64,000 nucleotides of DNA from Bradyrhizobium tropiciagri (GCF_018130505.1 NZ_JAFCKH010000003.1:582191-646190); one strand, 5' to 3'; counted from the stretch's first letter, positions 29,162 to 38,727 are shown. A program made the numbers and translations. The notes: a model not told the origin generated them from the sequence alone.

Positions 29162-31678
29162 CTAGAACGACGTGCCGCCGCCGAACCTGAACTGCTGCAC
29201 GATGTCGTATTTGCCCTTGGTCAGCGGCACCGCGTAGTCGAAGCGCAGCGGTCCGAACGGCGAGGCCCAGATCAGGCCGACGCCGACCGAGGTGCGTACG
29301 ACGCTGCTGTCGTCATATTGCAGCCCGCAATTCGGGCATTGCGGCGTGTTGACTTCGCCGGTCGCGCTCCAGGAGGTCGGGCCCTGATAGTCCCACAACG
29401 AGCCGGCATCGGCATAGACCGAGCCCTTCAGGCCGACTTCCGGCGGCAGGAACCAGAACGGCATCTGCAGCTCGAACGAGGCGCCCCAATATTTGGTGCC
29501 GCCCAGGGCATCGCCGAGCGCGCCGAAATTGAGATAGGTGATGTCGCGCGGCCCGATGCCGTTGGTGGCGAAGCCGCGTACGAGGTTGGGACCCATCTGG
29601 AAGCCGTCCAGCATGCGCAGGTCCTGGTCGCCGACCTTGTTCAGGATGCCGCCCTGCAAATGGATCAGCCCGACCAGGTCGGACACCAGCGGCGTGTAGT
29701 ATTTGGCGTCGACCGTGCTCTTCAGATAGCTCACATTGCCGCCGACGCCGGCAAAGTCCTGCTTGAAGTCGATCAGCAGGCCGTCGGTCGGGTTCTTGTT
29801 GTTGTCGAGCGTGTTGTAGGTCAGCGTGTAGCCGACCGCGGAGGTCCACGACGTGCCGTCGGCCAGCTCCTTGCGCACCGGCAGCGTGGATTCGCCGTCG
29901 GCATAGCAGCCATAGCCGTAGAAGCCGGAAGAGACCGCATTGGTCGGGTCGACGCCGCCGAGCACGTTCTTGATGTAATTCGGCGTCGGATTGAACGCCA
30001 GCGACGCGTTGTTCGGATTGTTGTTGCAGTTATTGTAGAGGCTCGACAGCGTAATGTTCTGCTCATAGAGCGAATAGCGCAGCTGCAGCGTCAGGTCCTC
30101 GCGCAGCGCAAGGCCGAGGCGCGGCGAGAAGCCCAGCGTGGTGACGCCGTAGCTCGCATAATCGCTTGCCAGTTGCTGGCGGTAGTAGACGTCGAGCCCG
30201 AGCGCGAGCCGCTGCCCGAACAGATAGGGCTCAACAAAGGACAGCGAGGCGCCGCGTGCGTACTGGCCGTAGGTGACGGACGCCTTGCCGTAGAGGCCAC
30301 GGCCGAGGAGGTTGCGCTCGGAGATGCTGACCTCGGCCAGCGCGCCGTCGGTGGTGGAATATCCGCCGGACACCGAGAAATCGCCGGTTGATTTCTCCTC
30401 CAGCTCGACATTGAGGATGACGCGGTCGCTGGAGGAGCCGGGCTCCGTCGTCAACTTGACCGACTTGAAGTAGTCGAGGTTCTTCAGCCGCCGCTCGGCG
30501 CGGTCGACCAGCGCCCGATTGTAGGCATCGCCTTCCGAGATGTCGAACTCGCGCAGGATCACGTAATCCCGCGTCCGGGTGTTGCCGCGGATGTTGATGC
30601 GCTCGATATAGGTGCGCGGGCCCTCATCGACGTTGAAGACGATCGCGACGGTGTGGGCATCGAAATTGCGATCGCCGGCCGGCCGGACCATGGCGAAGGC
30701 GTATCCGCGGCGCGAGGCCTCGATCTGCATGTCCTCGACCGACTTCTCGACCTGCTCGACATTGTACAGCGAGCCGATGCTGACCCTGGAATAGCTGCGC
30801 AGCGTGGCGACGTCGAAATTGGCGATGGTCGACTTGATATCGACCGATGCGACGCGGTACTGCTGGCCTTCCTCGATCCTGAAGCTGACGAGAAAACCCT
30901 TCTTGCCGGGGTCGTATTCGGTGAGCGCGGCGATCACGACCGCATCGGCATAGCCGTGCTTCAAATAGAAGCGGCGGATCAGGTCGCGGTCGGCCTCGAC
31001 GCGGTCGGGATCGTAGACGTCGTTGTTGCCGAGGAAGCTCAGGAAGTTGCTCTCATGGGTCTTGATGACGTCGCGCAACCTCGCCGCGGAAAAGGCGTTG
31101 TTGCCGGTGAATTCGACCGTCTTGACCACGGTCTTGGCGCCTTCCTCGATGTTGAAGATGAGGTCGACGCGGTTGTCGGGCTGCTCGATGATCTCGGGAG
31201 TGACGTGCACCTCGTAGCGGCCGGAGCGGCGATAGATCTCGGCAATGCGCAGCGTGTCCGACTGCACCGTCGCGCGCGAGAAGGTGCCGCGCGGCTTGGA
31301 CTGGATCTCGGCGGAGAGCTGCTCGTCCTTGATCTTCTTGTTGCCTTCGAAGGCGAGGCGTCCGATCACGGCGTTCTCGATCAGGTGCACGACGATCTGG
31401 CCGCCGTTGCGGTCGATCCTGACGTCCTGGAACAGCCCGGTCTCGATCAGCGCCTTCAGCCCGTCGTCGATTGCCGCCTGGTCCAGCCGTCCGTCGGGGC
31501 CGGCCTTGAAGTAGGAGCGCACGGTCTCCGCCTCGACGCGGCGATTGCCGTCGACGACGATGCGCTGCACGGTCGCTTGCACGGTCTGTGCGGCGGCCCG
31601 CTGCGGCGGCAGCGCCGCGAGCGGTGGCGCCACAAGCAATATCCCGGCCATCGCCGCCGCGAACGTCGCGCCCCGCAT
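29162..31678 (-). CDS. bamA: Outer membrane protein assembly factor BamA
   Basis: An 838-residue Omp85 protein that inserts beta-barrels into the outer membrane. A signal peptide (residues 1-30, ending AAAQT) is followed by five POTRA domains (about residues 35-430: VQRIVVDGNRRVEAETV, IGRLAFEGNKKIKD, VVKTVEFTGNNAF, etc.) and a 16-strand barrel. The essential L6 motif is present as VRGF in LVRGFATNGIGPRD; the C-terminus ends in FRFGGGTSF, with the aromatic last residue of barrel proteins. None of rseP, lpxD, fabZ or lpxA is adjacent, unlike the usual alphaproteobacterial operon, so this may be a second copy. Confidence 0.93.
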   Translation of the reverse strand: MRGATFAAAMAGILLVAPPLAALPPQRAAAQTVQATVQRIVVDGNRRVEAETVRSYFKAGPDGRLDQAAIDDGLKALIETGLFQDVRIDRNGGQIVVHLIENAVIGRLAFEGNKKIKDEQLSAEIQSKPRGTFSRATVQSDTLRIAEIYRRSGRYEVHVTPEIIEQPDNRVDLIFNIEEGAKTVVKTVEFTGNNAFSAARLRDVIKTHESNFLSFLGNNDVYDPDRVEADRDLIRRFYLKHGYADAVVIAALTEYDPGKKGFLVSFRIEEGQQYRVASVDIKSTIANFDVATLRSYSRVSIGSLYNVEQVEKSVEDMQIEASRRGYAFAMVRPAGDRNFDAHTVAIVFNVDEGPRTYIERINIRGNTRTRDYVILREFDISEGDAYNRALVDRAERRLKNLDYFKSVKLTTEPGSSSDRVILNVELEEKSTGDFSVSGGYSTTDGALAEVSISERNLLGRGLYGKASVTYGQYARGASLSFVEPYLFGQRLALGLDVYYRQQLASDYASYGVTTLGFSPRLGLALREDLTLQLRYSLYEQNITLSSLYNNCNNNPNNASLAFNPTPNYIKNVLGGVDPTNAVSSGFYGYGCYADGESTLPVRKELADGTSWTSAVGYTLTYNTLDNNKNPTDGLLIDFKQDFAGVGGNVSYLKSTVDAKYYTPLVSDLVGLIHLQGGILNKVGDQDLRMLDGFQMGPNLVRGFATNGIGPRDITYLNFGALGDALGGTKYWGASFELQMPFWFLPPEVGLKGSVYADAGSLWDYQGPTSWSATGEVNTPQCPNCGLQYDDSSVVRTSVGVGLIWASPFGPLRFDYAVPLTKGKYDIVQQFRFGGGTSF

Positions 31679-32478
31679 CCACTGAATCCTTCCACGTCAA
31701 CGTCCCTCCGTTGTGAAACGGGAGCGCGATGGCGGCGGTGTGGCTTGTCGATTGCGGGTTCGTTTCAAGTGGTTTGGATTTGTCATCGCGGCCGTGGCAC
31801 GCCGGCAACGCGCGGATCGGCGGCGTGTCGCATTTCATCGGCGCGAACGCGTTTCAGCGATTAGGCACGTCAGCGCTTGCGGGCCAGGCAAGCAAACTTT
31901 GGTAACAAGCGCGCGGCCGATGTCGCGGTCTTTTCGCCAGTCAAGTTCGGAGACGGGCTGACGTGCCGATTGGCGTGCGGCCTCGACGACAACGAGCCGG
32001 CAACGTTGGTCTACATAACGCAACGTGCAGCCTGCCGAATGGCCACGATCGGTACGAATTGTGACAGCAATTTTAGATTTCAGCGGTCTGTCCAAGGGAG
32101 AGCACCTCTTCAAAAGCCCAGATCATACAAGGCTTTGCCGATACGAACTTCCCGGAGGCCCGACGCGATGCATGCCTAGGTTGATCATTGTCTTGTCATT
32201 CGCTGTGACGTATTTTGCAACCTTGTTGCAGGGCGATCGCATCCCCTGGCGAATTGTGACTGAGGACTGTAGTGCCGGAATCCGTTGCTCTCGTTTCGCC
32301 GACCAACGATCCGATGTGCCGGTTTCTCCCGCTCAGCGCCGCGAGGGACCGTGCGGCCACCGACGCGACGGGCCTCATCGGTGCAAGGCCGTCATCGACC
32401 CCCACACACATGTATTTCGAAATGAACCGCCCGGCCATCCGGTGGCTGCGGCAGTGACAGCATTCTAACGAGGACATC
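31679..32478. other. Intergenic region upstream of bamA and the Ig-like protein
   Basis: 800 bp between divergent genes, with visibly lower G+C than the flanks. Open frames (for example 32025-32468 plus, which holds a hydrophobic stretch from an ATG at 32173) do not resemble known proteins. Promoters for both large genes should be here; none was assigned. Confidence 0.4.
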
Positions 32479-35400
32479 ATGGGTTCGATCAGCGGATCGG
32501 TCTACATTGACAACAATGCCAACGGCATCAAGGACGCAGGCGATGCCGGGTTTAACGGCGTCGGGGTCGAACTCACCGATGCCCTCGGCAATATCGTCGA
32601 TTTTCTTCACTCGACCGACGCCAACGGGCACTATTCGTTCAGCGGTCTCGCCGACGGCACATATACGCTGACGGTCCTCCTACCGCCCGATTACATCTTT
32701 TCCCCGTTGAACGTGAGCGGAGATCCGCTGCTGGACAATGATGCGGGCACCACCGGCATCATCAGCAATCTTGTCATTTCGCCCGCCAGTCAAAACTTGG
32801 ACGGCGAGAACTCCGCGATGTACCAGCCCGCGTCGATCGGCGACTTCGTCTTCGACGATGCGAACGTGAACGGCCGACAGGATGCCGGCGAAGCCGGCAT
32901 CGCCGGCGTCACCGTCAATTTGTTGAACACGGCGGGCACGGTGCTGGCCACGACGACGACCGACGGCACCGGGCACTATCTCTTCAGCAATCTGACGCCC
33001 GGCGACTACAAGGTCGGATTCGTCACGCCGACGGGATACAAGCTCACCCGCAGCGATATGGTCGTTGCGACCGACCTGACCGACAGCGACGCGAACCCTG
33101 CGACCGGCGTTACCGGAACGTACACGCTGACCTCGGGCGCGAACAATTCGACCGTCGATGCCGGCATGTACATCACGCCGGTTATCGCAAACCTCAATGG
33201 CGACGCGGCCACCTTCACCGAGCATGCAGGACCGGTTCATCTCGATGCCGGGACGGCGATGTCGATCGTCGATGCGGATGGCACGAAGTTCGACTGGCTG
33301 TTTACCACCGATACGTCTTTCTTTGAGGGTAGCCTGCGGGTCTCGATCACATCCGGCAAAGTAGCCGCCGAGGACGTGCTCGCCATCGACACGTCCGGCC
33401 GCATCAGCCTGTCGGACGGCATGAATAGCGACAGCATGATCAGCGTCGACGGGCTCGAGATCGCAACGATCGTGAACGACGGCGCCGGGATCAACGGCAA
33501 CGATATCTTCCTCCGGTTCAATCTCCATATTGACCAGATCACCAGTGCTGATGTCGAGGCACTGATCAACGCCATCACCTACAGCAACCGCAGCGGCAAT
33601 CCGTCCACCGCCGATCGCTCGGTTACGTTTACGCTGTTCGCGGACAACACCAACACCACGGCGACGACGCTGGTTCACGTCGCCGCCGTCAATGACGCGC
33701 CGGTCGCGGCCGTGCCGGCCACGCACTATCAAGCGACCGAACAGACCACCCTCGATCTCAAGAACACCGGCCTGCATGTCAGCGACGTCGATTCGTCGAT
33801 TGCGACAGTGACGCTCTCGGTCGACAGCGGCATCCTGCATGCGACGGCCGGATCCACCGCCGTCGGCATTGCCGGCGACGGAACCTCGACGCTGACGCTG
33901 ACCGGGACCTTTGCCGACATCAACGCGCTGCTGAACACGGATGCCACGAGCACCGTCAGCTACATCAACGCCGGCGATGCGCCGCCGGCTTCTGTATCGC
34001 TCTCGCTCGCGGTCTCCGACGGCAGTCTGTCTGGCTCTGCGGTGGCGACGATCGATATCACGCCGACCAACGATGCTCCGGCAGATGTGGTTCCGCCAGC
34101 GCAGACCGTTCTCGAGAACCTCAGTCTCGTGTTCTCGGCCGTGCAGGGCAATGCGATCTCGGTATCCGACATCGACGCCGGCAGCGGCATCGAGACGGTG
34201 ACCTTGCTGGTCCAGCACGGCATCCTGACACTCGGCTCGACGGCAGGCCTGCAGTCGTTCACCGACAATGCATCGACAGTCGTTCTGTCCGGCACGATCG
34301 CCCAGCTCAACGCCGCGCTGGAAGGCACGACCTACACGCCGGCCGCCGGCTACTCCGGCCCAGACCAACTGTCGGTCACGATCGACGACAACGGCAGCAC
34401 CGGCTCGCCGTCCAACCCGCTGACGCATTCCGACACGGTTGCGCTCACCGTGATTCAAGTGCCCGAAGTGCAGGTGTTCGCCAATCATGCGACGCTGCTG
34501 GCCGGACAGAGCGCCGGCATGACCTTCCTCTTCTCCGAGCCGGTGGCCAATTTCGCGCTTGCCGATGTCGCGGTCAGCGGCGGCACGTTGAGCGACCTCG
34601 TGCATGTCGGCACCGACGACTTCGACCGCGATATCTACGGCGCGATATTTACGCCTGACGCATCGAATGTCCTGGCGGGGTCGGTGCAGGTCAGGGACGG
34701 GAGCTACACCGATGCGTCCGGCACGTCGGGTACGGCAAGCAACATCGTCAACTTCACGGGCGACACCAGGGCGCCGGCCGCGCCGGCATTGGCGCTGCAT
34801 CAGGACACCGGGGTCTCCGGCACCGACGGCATCACCAGCAATCCGCTGATCGACACGATCAAGTCCGATCCGGCCGGCACGCTGCTTTACAAAGCCGATG
34901 GCGCGCCGAGCTTCTCGGCGACTGTGCCGGCGTTCAGCGGCGACGGCCAGCATACGCTGTCGGTCGTGGAGGTCGACGCTGCCGGCAATGTCGGTCCGCC
35001 GTCGAGCCTGACCTTCACGCTCGACACCACCGCGCCGACGGTTTCCATGACCGCCGACCACAGTGCGCTGCTGCCGGGGCAGACCGCGCTCGTGACCTTC
35101 GACTTCTCCGAGGCGATTGCGGGCTTCGCGCTGTCAGACATCCAGATGGACGGCGGCGCGTTGAGCGGTCTGCACCACGTCGGTCTCAACGGCGCAGGCC
35201 ATGACATCTACACCGCGGTCTTTACGCCACAGGTCGCGGCGAGCCTGGCGGACACCATGCTGGTGTCGGCCTCGAGCTATACCGACATTGCCGGCAATCT
35301 CGGCGCCGGCAGCACGCCCATCGTCATCACCGGCCACACCAGTCTGCCGGCTGCACCCGGCATGGTGCTGGACTGGGACAGCGGTCCCTCGGCCGCTGAC

Positions 35401-36144
35401 CATATCACCAGGGATCCGGTGATCGACTACACCAGGTCCAGTCCCGCGCAGACGCTGTACTACGCGGCCGATGGCGCAGGCTTCTCGACCGCCGTGCCTG
35501 GCTTCGCCACCGACGGTTCGCAGGATGGCACACATACGGTCTCGGCCGTGGAGGTCGATGCCGCCGGCAATGTCGGCCCGGTGTCGAGCCTGACCTTCAC
35601 CCTCGATACGACGGCGCCGCATCTCGCCGGCGTCACGGCCTCGCCCGCGGGCGGCAGTGCGATCACCGGATCGACGGTCCAACTGACGCTTGGCTTCAAC
35701 GAGGCGGTCACCGTCGTCGGCGGCACGCCGACGCTGACATTGAACGACGGCGGCAACGCCATTTACGATGCGGCCGCCACGGCACTGCTCGGCGATCCCT
35801 CGAAGCTCGTGTTCGACCACATCGTGTCGGCGGCCAATCAGACCTCGGCGCTGGGCGTCACTGGTTTCTCCACCAATGGTGCCGATATCTACGACCTTGC
35901 CGGCAATCATCCCGATCTCTCGAATGTCTCGGCAGTCTTCAGCGCGCTGCAGATCAACGAAACGTCGACGCCTGCGTATGCGGCTGGTGGCATCACCCGG
36001 CCGGAGCTGCATTTCGATCCCACCGGCCACATCATCCTCGACGCCGCCGCATCGGCGTTCGCGGGGCAATACGGCATTCAGATGCTGTATCTCGGTCTGC
36101 CGCCGGGGACGCCTTATCCGCCGGTCCCCGATCTGCACGTCTGA
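32479..36144 (+). CDS. Giant SdrD-B and Ig-like repeat protein, probably secreted or surface
   Basis: A 1221-residue modular protein. Residues 1-110 and 118-235 are two SdrD-B/Cna-B-like domains (GSVYIDNNANGIKDAGDAGFNG; GDFVFDDANVNGRQDAGEAGIAG), each with a DxNxNGxxDxGE calcium-type loop. Residues 240-640 form three cadherin/VCBS-like domains linked by VNDAPVA- and TNDAPA-type joints. Residues 640-1150 are Ig-like modules (Big-type) with the repeated VEVDAAGNVGPxSSLTFTLD and a FxFSEPxANFALAD pattern. No Sec signal is present, and no RTX nonapeptides are seen. The C-terminus GQYGIQMLYLGLPPGTPYPP is distinctive. Type I secretion via an uncleaved C-terminal signal is the best guess; no exporter genes are adjacent. 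Confidence 0.85.
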   Translation: MGSISGSVYIDNNANGIKDAGDAGFNGVGVELTDALGNIVDFLHSTDANGHYSFSGLADGTYTLTVLLPPDYIFSPLNVSGDPLLDNDAGTTGIISNLVISPASQNLDGENSAMYQPASIGDFVFDDANVNGRQDAGEAGIAGVTVNLLNTAGTVLATTTTDGTGHYLFSNLTPGDYKVGFVTPTGYKLTRSDMVVATDLTDSDANPATGVTGTYTLTSGANNSTVDAGMYITPVIANLNGDAATFTEHAGPVHLDAGTAMSIVDADGTKFDWLFTTDTSFFEGSLRVSITSGKVAAEDVLAIDTSGRISLSDGMNSDSMISVDGLEIATIVNDGAGINGNDIFLRFNLHIDQITSADVEALINAITYSNRSGNPSTADRSVTFTLFADNTNTTATTLVHVAAVNDAPVAAVPATHYQATEQTTLDLKNTGLHVSDVDSSIATVTLSVDSGILHATAGSTAVGIAGDGTSTLTLTGTFADINALLNTDATSTVSYINAGDAPPASVSLSLAVSDGSLSGSAVATIDITPTNDAPADVVPPAQTVLENLSLVFSAVQGNAISVSDIDAGSGIETVTLLVQHGILTLGSTAGLQSFTDNASTVVLSGTIAQLNAALEGTTYTPAAGYSGPDQLSVTIDDNGSTGSPSNPLTHSDTVALTVIQVPEVQVFANHATLLAGQSAGMTFLFSEPVANFALADVAVSGGTLSDLVHVGTDDFDRDIYGAIFTPDASNVLAGSVQVRDGSYTDASGTSGTASNIVNFTGDTRAPAAPALALHQDTGVSGTDGITSNPLIDTIKSDPAGTLLYKADGAPSFSATVPAFSGDGQHTLSVVEVDAAGNVGPPSSLTFTLDTTAPTVSMTADHSALLPGQTALVTFDFSEAIAGFALSDIQMDGGALSGLHHVGLNGAGHDIYTAVFTPQVAASLADTMLVSASSYTDIAGNLGAGSTPIVITGHTSLPAAPGMVLDWDSGPSAADHITRDPVIDYTRSSPAQTLYYAADGAGFSTAVPGFATDGSQDGTHTVSAVEVDAAGNVGPVSSLTFTLDTTAPHLAGVTASPAGGSAITGSTVQLTLGFNEAVTVVGGTPTLTLNDGGNAIYDAAATALLGDPSKLVFDHIVSAANQTSALGVTGFSTNGADIYDLAGNHPDLSNVSAVFSALQINETSTPAYAAGGITRPELHFDPTGHIILDAAASAFAGQYGIQMLYLGLPPGTPYPPVPDLHV
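34963..35640 (+). repeat. Internal module repeat in the Ig-like protein gene
   Basis: The DNA coding VEVDAAGNVGPxSSLTFTLDTTAP occurs at about 34967-35038 and again at about 35549-35620, 582 bp apart, with about ten base differences. Each copy follows an APxLxxDxGxSxxDxIT...DP module. This looks like a duplicated pair of Ig modules. Confidence 0.7.
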
Positions 36145-36160
36145 GTCCCATGGGCATGCG

Positions 36161-36226
36161 CGGGTGATGACACCGCATTATTCGGCAGGCGACGCGCCAC
36201 ACGGTCGTCCCTGCCAGTGCGCAATG
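36161..36226 (+). repeat. Partial intergenic repeat related to the 38640 element
   Basis: Reading CGGGTGATGACACCGC then GGCAGGCGACGCGC and GTCGTCCCTGCCAGTGCGCA, this stretch matches in order the element at 38640-38711. It lies just after the Ig-like protein gene and looks like a decayed copy. Confidence 0.5.
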
Positions 36227-36385
36227 CTTCGGAGCGAAACGCTCGGGCGCAAATCCGGCGTACGGGTATCATTTTAGTGCTGCGGCAACGTCCTGCGGGC
36301 TACGCCGCAAGAAACGCAATATCGGTTTACGGCCAGCAACATTTGGCTCGCCGAGTTGCCATGATCGGCATGCTAGTGCCGTCCG

Positions 36386-37096
36386 ATGAACACTCCAAGC
36401 ATCCTCATAGTCGAAGACGATCAGGAAACCCGCCACCTCGTCGCGCGCTATCTGAGCGAGAACGGGCTCGCGGTCGGAGCGGTGCCGAACGGCCGGGAGA
36501 TGGATCGTCACCTGGCGCAGCACCGCGTCGACCTCGTCGTGCTCGATCTGATGCTGCCGGGCGAGGACGGCCTCACACTCTGCCGCCGCATCCGCGCCGA
36601 CCGGTCGACGCCGATCATCTTCCTCACTGCGAAGAGCGACGAGGTCGACCGCATCCTCGGGCTCGAGATGGGCGCGGACGATTATCTCGCCAAACCGTTC
36701 AACCCGCGGGAGCTGCTGGCCCGGATCAACGCCGTGCTGCGGCGGCAGGCCGCGAGCCTGTCCGCAGCCGCGGGCAGCACGTCGCGGCGGATGACATTCG
36801 AGGGCTGGACCATCGACTTCCGGATGCGCGAATTGCGCGACCCCGAAGGCGCGCAGATTCCGGTGACCAGCGCCGAGTTCGATCTGCTGCAGGCGTTCTG
36901 CGAGCGGCATGGCCGCATCCTCAGCCGCGACAGTCTTCTCAGTCTCACCGGACGTCCCGGCGGCTCGTTCGGGCGCAGCGTCGACGTATTGGTCAGCCGG
37001 CTGCGCGGCAAGCTCGACAGGATGACGGGGGCTTCCATGATCAGGACGGTGCGCACCGGCGGCTACATCTTCACGCCTCAAGTGGAAGAAGCGTAG
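36386..37096 (+). CDS. OmpR-family response regulator
   Basis: A 236-residue response regulator. The receiver domain has the acidic pair in IVEDDQE, the phospho-acceptor Asp in LVVLDLMLPGEDG, Thr in FLTAKS and the Lys in LAKPFNPREL. The C-terminal winged helix spans about residues 140-234 (EFDLLQAFCERHGRILSRDSLLSLTG ... VSRLRGKLDR ... TVRTGGYIF). The histidine kinase gene starts immediately after its stop codon, so they form a cognate pair. Target genes are not evident in the window. Confidence 0.93.
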   Translation: MNTPSILIVEDDQETRHLVARYLSENGLAVGAVPNGREMDRHLAQHRVDLVVLDLMLPGEDGLTLCRRIRADRSTPIIFLTAKSDEVDRILGLEMGADDYLAKPFNPRELLARINAVLRRQAASLSAAAGSTSRRMTFEGWTIDFRMRELRDPEGAQIPVTSAEFDLLQAFCERHGRILSRDSLLSLTGRPGGSFGRSVDVLVSRLRGKLDRMTGASMIRTVRTGGYIFTPQVEEA

Positions 37097-38404
37097 GTGG
37101 TCGTCAGGGTCCTCGGGCTGTTCAGCTTCAGGCGCATCAGCGGTCAGATCGCGGCGCTGATCCTGGTCACGCTCGTCCTGATCCATGTGCTGATGGCGGG
37201 ATATTTCCTGCTCCGGCGCCAGGAACCGCGGCTGCTGCGCGACGAGCCGATCCAGCAATTCGTGCTCATCGCCGAGATGATCGCCCGGACGCCGGCCGCC
37301 GAACGCGCGCTGCTGGTCCAGAATATCGATCGCGCGCTCCCGAACCTGCAGCTTCGTTTGACGGCGGACGCGGCATCCGCACAGCTAACGCAGGCCGGGT
37401 CGTCACGCCACGTCATTCGCGCACTGCCCGAAGGTCGGATTGAGCTGATCGAGCGATCGCCGCCCGCGAAGCACGGCGTGCTGTTTCACCTGGCGGACGG
37501 CGGCGTCCTCGAGGCCTCGATCGGCAGGCTGCACATGCCGGCCTTCATCACCGGCTTCTGGGCGAGCACGCTGCTTTTCCTGGTCATGAGCGTCACGCTG
37601 CTCGGGGTGTGGGCCGGCCGTGCCCTCAGCGCGCCGCTGTCGGCATTCGCGCGGGCCGCGGAGAGCTTCAACGTCGACCGGGTCTCGCCGCCGTTTCCGG
37701 AGGGCGGCCCCGAGGAGATCAGGTCGGCGGCGCGGGCGCTGAACGCGATGCGCGAGCGGATCGCGGCGCTGATGAAGGACCGGATGCGGATGCTGGCTGC
37801 GATCAGTCACGATCTGCGCACGCCGATCACCCGGCTACGGCTGCGGTCGGAATTCATCGCGGACGATGCCCATCGCACGCAGACGCTGCGCGACCTCGAC
37901 CAGATGCAGTCGATGCTGGAATCCGTCCTGACGCTGCTGCGCACCGGCAATACCGTCAAGCCGACGCTGGTCGACGTCGCCGCGCTGGTCGAACTTGTCT
38001 GCGAGCAGTTTTCCGACTGCGGTCACGCCGTCAGCTATCACGGTCCCAAGCGGTTCAAGCTGACGGTACGGCCGGACGAGATCCGCCGCGCCATCACCAA
38101 TCTGGTCGAGAACGCCGTCCGCTTCGCCAGCGAGGTGAGGGTGACGCTGACCGCGTGTGACGAGAGCGCGACCATCGAGGTCGCCGACAACGGCCCCGGA
38201 ATTCCCGAGCACAGCAAGTCCGCCATGCTCGAGCCTTTCGTGCGCGGCGACGAGGCCCGTACCATGGACGACAACTCAGGCTTCGGCCTCGGCCTGTCGA
38301 TCGCGCAGGCCGTCGTGCAGGCGCATGGCGGGGCGGTCGCGCTGCTCGACAACGAGCCGCAGGGCCTGCGCGTCAGCATCCGCCTGCCCTGTGTGGCCGC
38401 TTGA
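37097..38404 (+). CDS. Sensor histidine kinase
   Basis: A 435-residue membrane kinase started by GTG directly after the regulator stop codon. A first transmembrane helix is at about residues 15-37, a periplasmic sensor part follows, and the second helix is at about 155-178. HAMP is about 178-230. The phospho-accepting His lies in MLAAISHDLRTPITRLRLR. The ATPase domain has the N box NLVENAVRFA, G1 DNGPGIP and G2 GFGLGLSIAQAVVQAHGG. The sensed signal is unknown. The protein resembles EnvZ/RstB-type kinases. Confidence 0.92.
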   Translation: MVVRVLGLFSFRRISGQIAALILVTLVLIHVLMAGYFLLRRQEPRLLRDEPIQQFVLIAEMIARTPAAERALLVQNIDRALPNLQLRLTADAASAQLTQAGSSRHVIRALPEGRIELIERSPPAKHGVLFHLADGGVLEASIGRLHMPAFITGFWASTLLFLVMSVTLLGVWAGRALSAPLSAFARAAESFNVDRVSPPFPEGGPEEIRSAARALNAMRERIAALMKDRMRMLAAISHDLRTPITRLRLRSEFIADDAHRTQTLRDLDQMQSMLESVLTLLRTGNTVKPTLVDVAALVELVCEQFSDCGHAVSYHGPKRFKLTVRPDEIRRAITNLVENAVRFASEVRVTLTACDESATIEVADNGPGIPEHSKSAMLEPFVRGDEARTMDDNSGFGLGLSIAQAVVQAHGGAVALLDNEPQGLRVSIRLPCVAA

Positions 38405-38426
38405 GGGTGGCGAGGCAATTCTGCTG

Positions 38427-38515
38427 CCGTAGGATGGGTGGAGCGCAGCGATACCCATCAACTACAATCCGCGCGGGGACATGATGGGTATCGCTGCGCT
38501 CCACCCGTCCTACGG
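38427..38515. repeat. Long palindromic repeat (GGATGGGTGGAGCGCAGCGA type)
   Basis: A 34-bp arm at 38427-38460 (CCGTAGGATGGGTGGAGCGC...) pairs with a 34-bp arm at 38482-38515 with a single mismatch; spacer 21 bp. This GTAGGATGGGTGGAGCGCAGCG element is a widespread intergenic family in Bradyrhizobium and other proteobacteria. It could fold into a large hairpin in mRNA from the kinase operon. Confidence 0.8.
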
Positions 38516-38546
38516 GTTGTCGTGGCGCTGCGTCCCACCCACCGCC

Positions 38547-38650
38547 GTCATCGCCCGGCTCGACCGGGCGATCCAGTAGGCCGGCGACCTCTCGGCTCTA
38601 TCACCGCGGTCTCTGGAATACTGGATCACCCGGTCAAGCCGGGTGATGAC
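38547..38650. repeat. Palindromic repeat (GTCATCGCCCGGCTCGACCG type)
   Basis: Left arm GTCATCGCCCGGCTCGACCG from 38547 to 38578 pairs imperfectly with CCGGTCAAGCCGGGTGATGAC ending at 38650. The arms carry the inner GATCCAGTA/TACTGGATC complement. About 40 bp separate them. It resembles a common rhizobial intergenic element. Confidence 0.7.
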
Positions 38651-38690
38651 ACTGCGTGTTGGGCAGGCGATGTGCAGCATACTCACTGCC

Positions 38691-38727
38691 GTCCCTGCCT
38701 AGTGCGCAATTGCACACTGGCAGGGAC
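38691..38727. repeat. Palindromic repeat (GTCCCTGCC...GGCAGGGAC)
   Basis: Arms GTCCCTGCC at 38691-38699 and GGCAGGGAC at 38719-38727 flank an inner AGTG(C)...CACT dyad with centre near GCAATTGC. It is contiguous with the previous element and is the intact version of the copy at 36161. Confidence 0.7.

Noticed and set aside
32025-32468. Open frame with a hydrophobic start at 32173 in the bamA/Ig-protein gap
   Set aside because: The hydrophobic segment is short, and the rest is low-complexity with no family match; no convincing ribosome-binding site.
32680-35061. A 793-codon open frame antisense to the Ig-like repeat gene
   Set aside because: Arg/Gly/Val-biased antisense frame of a repeat-rich gene, no recognisable domain.
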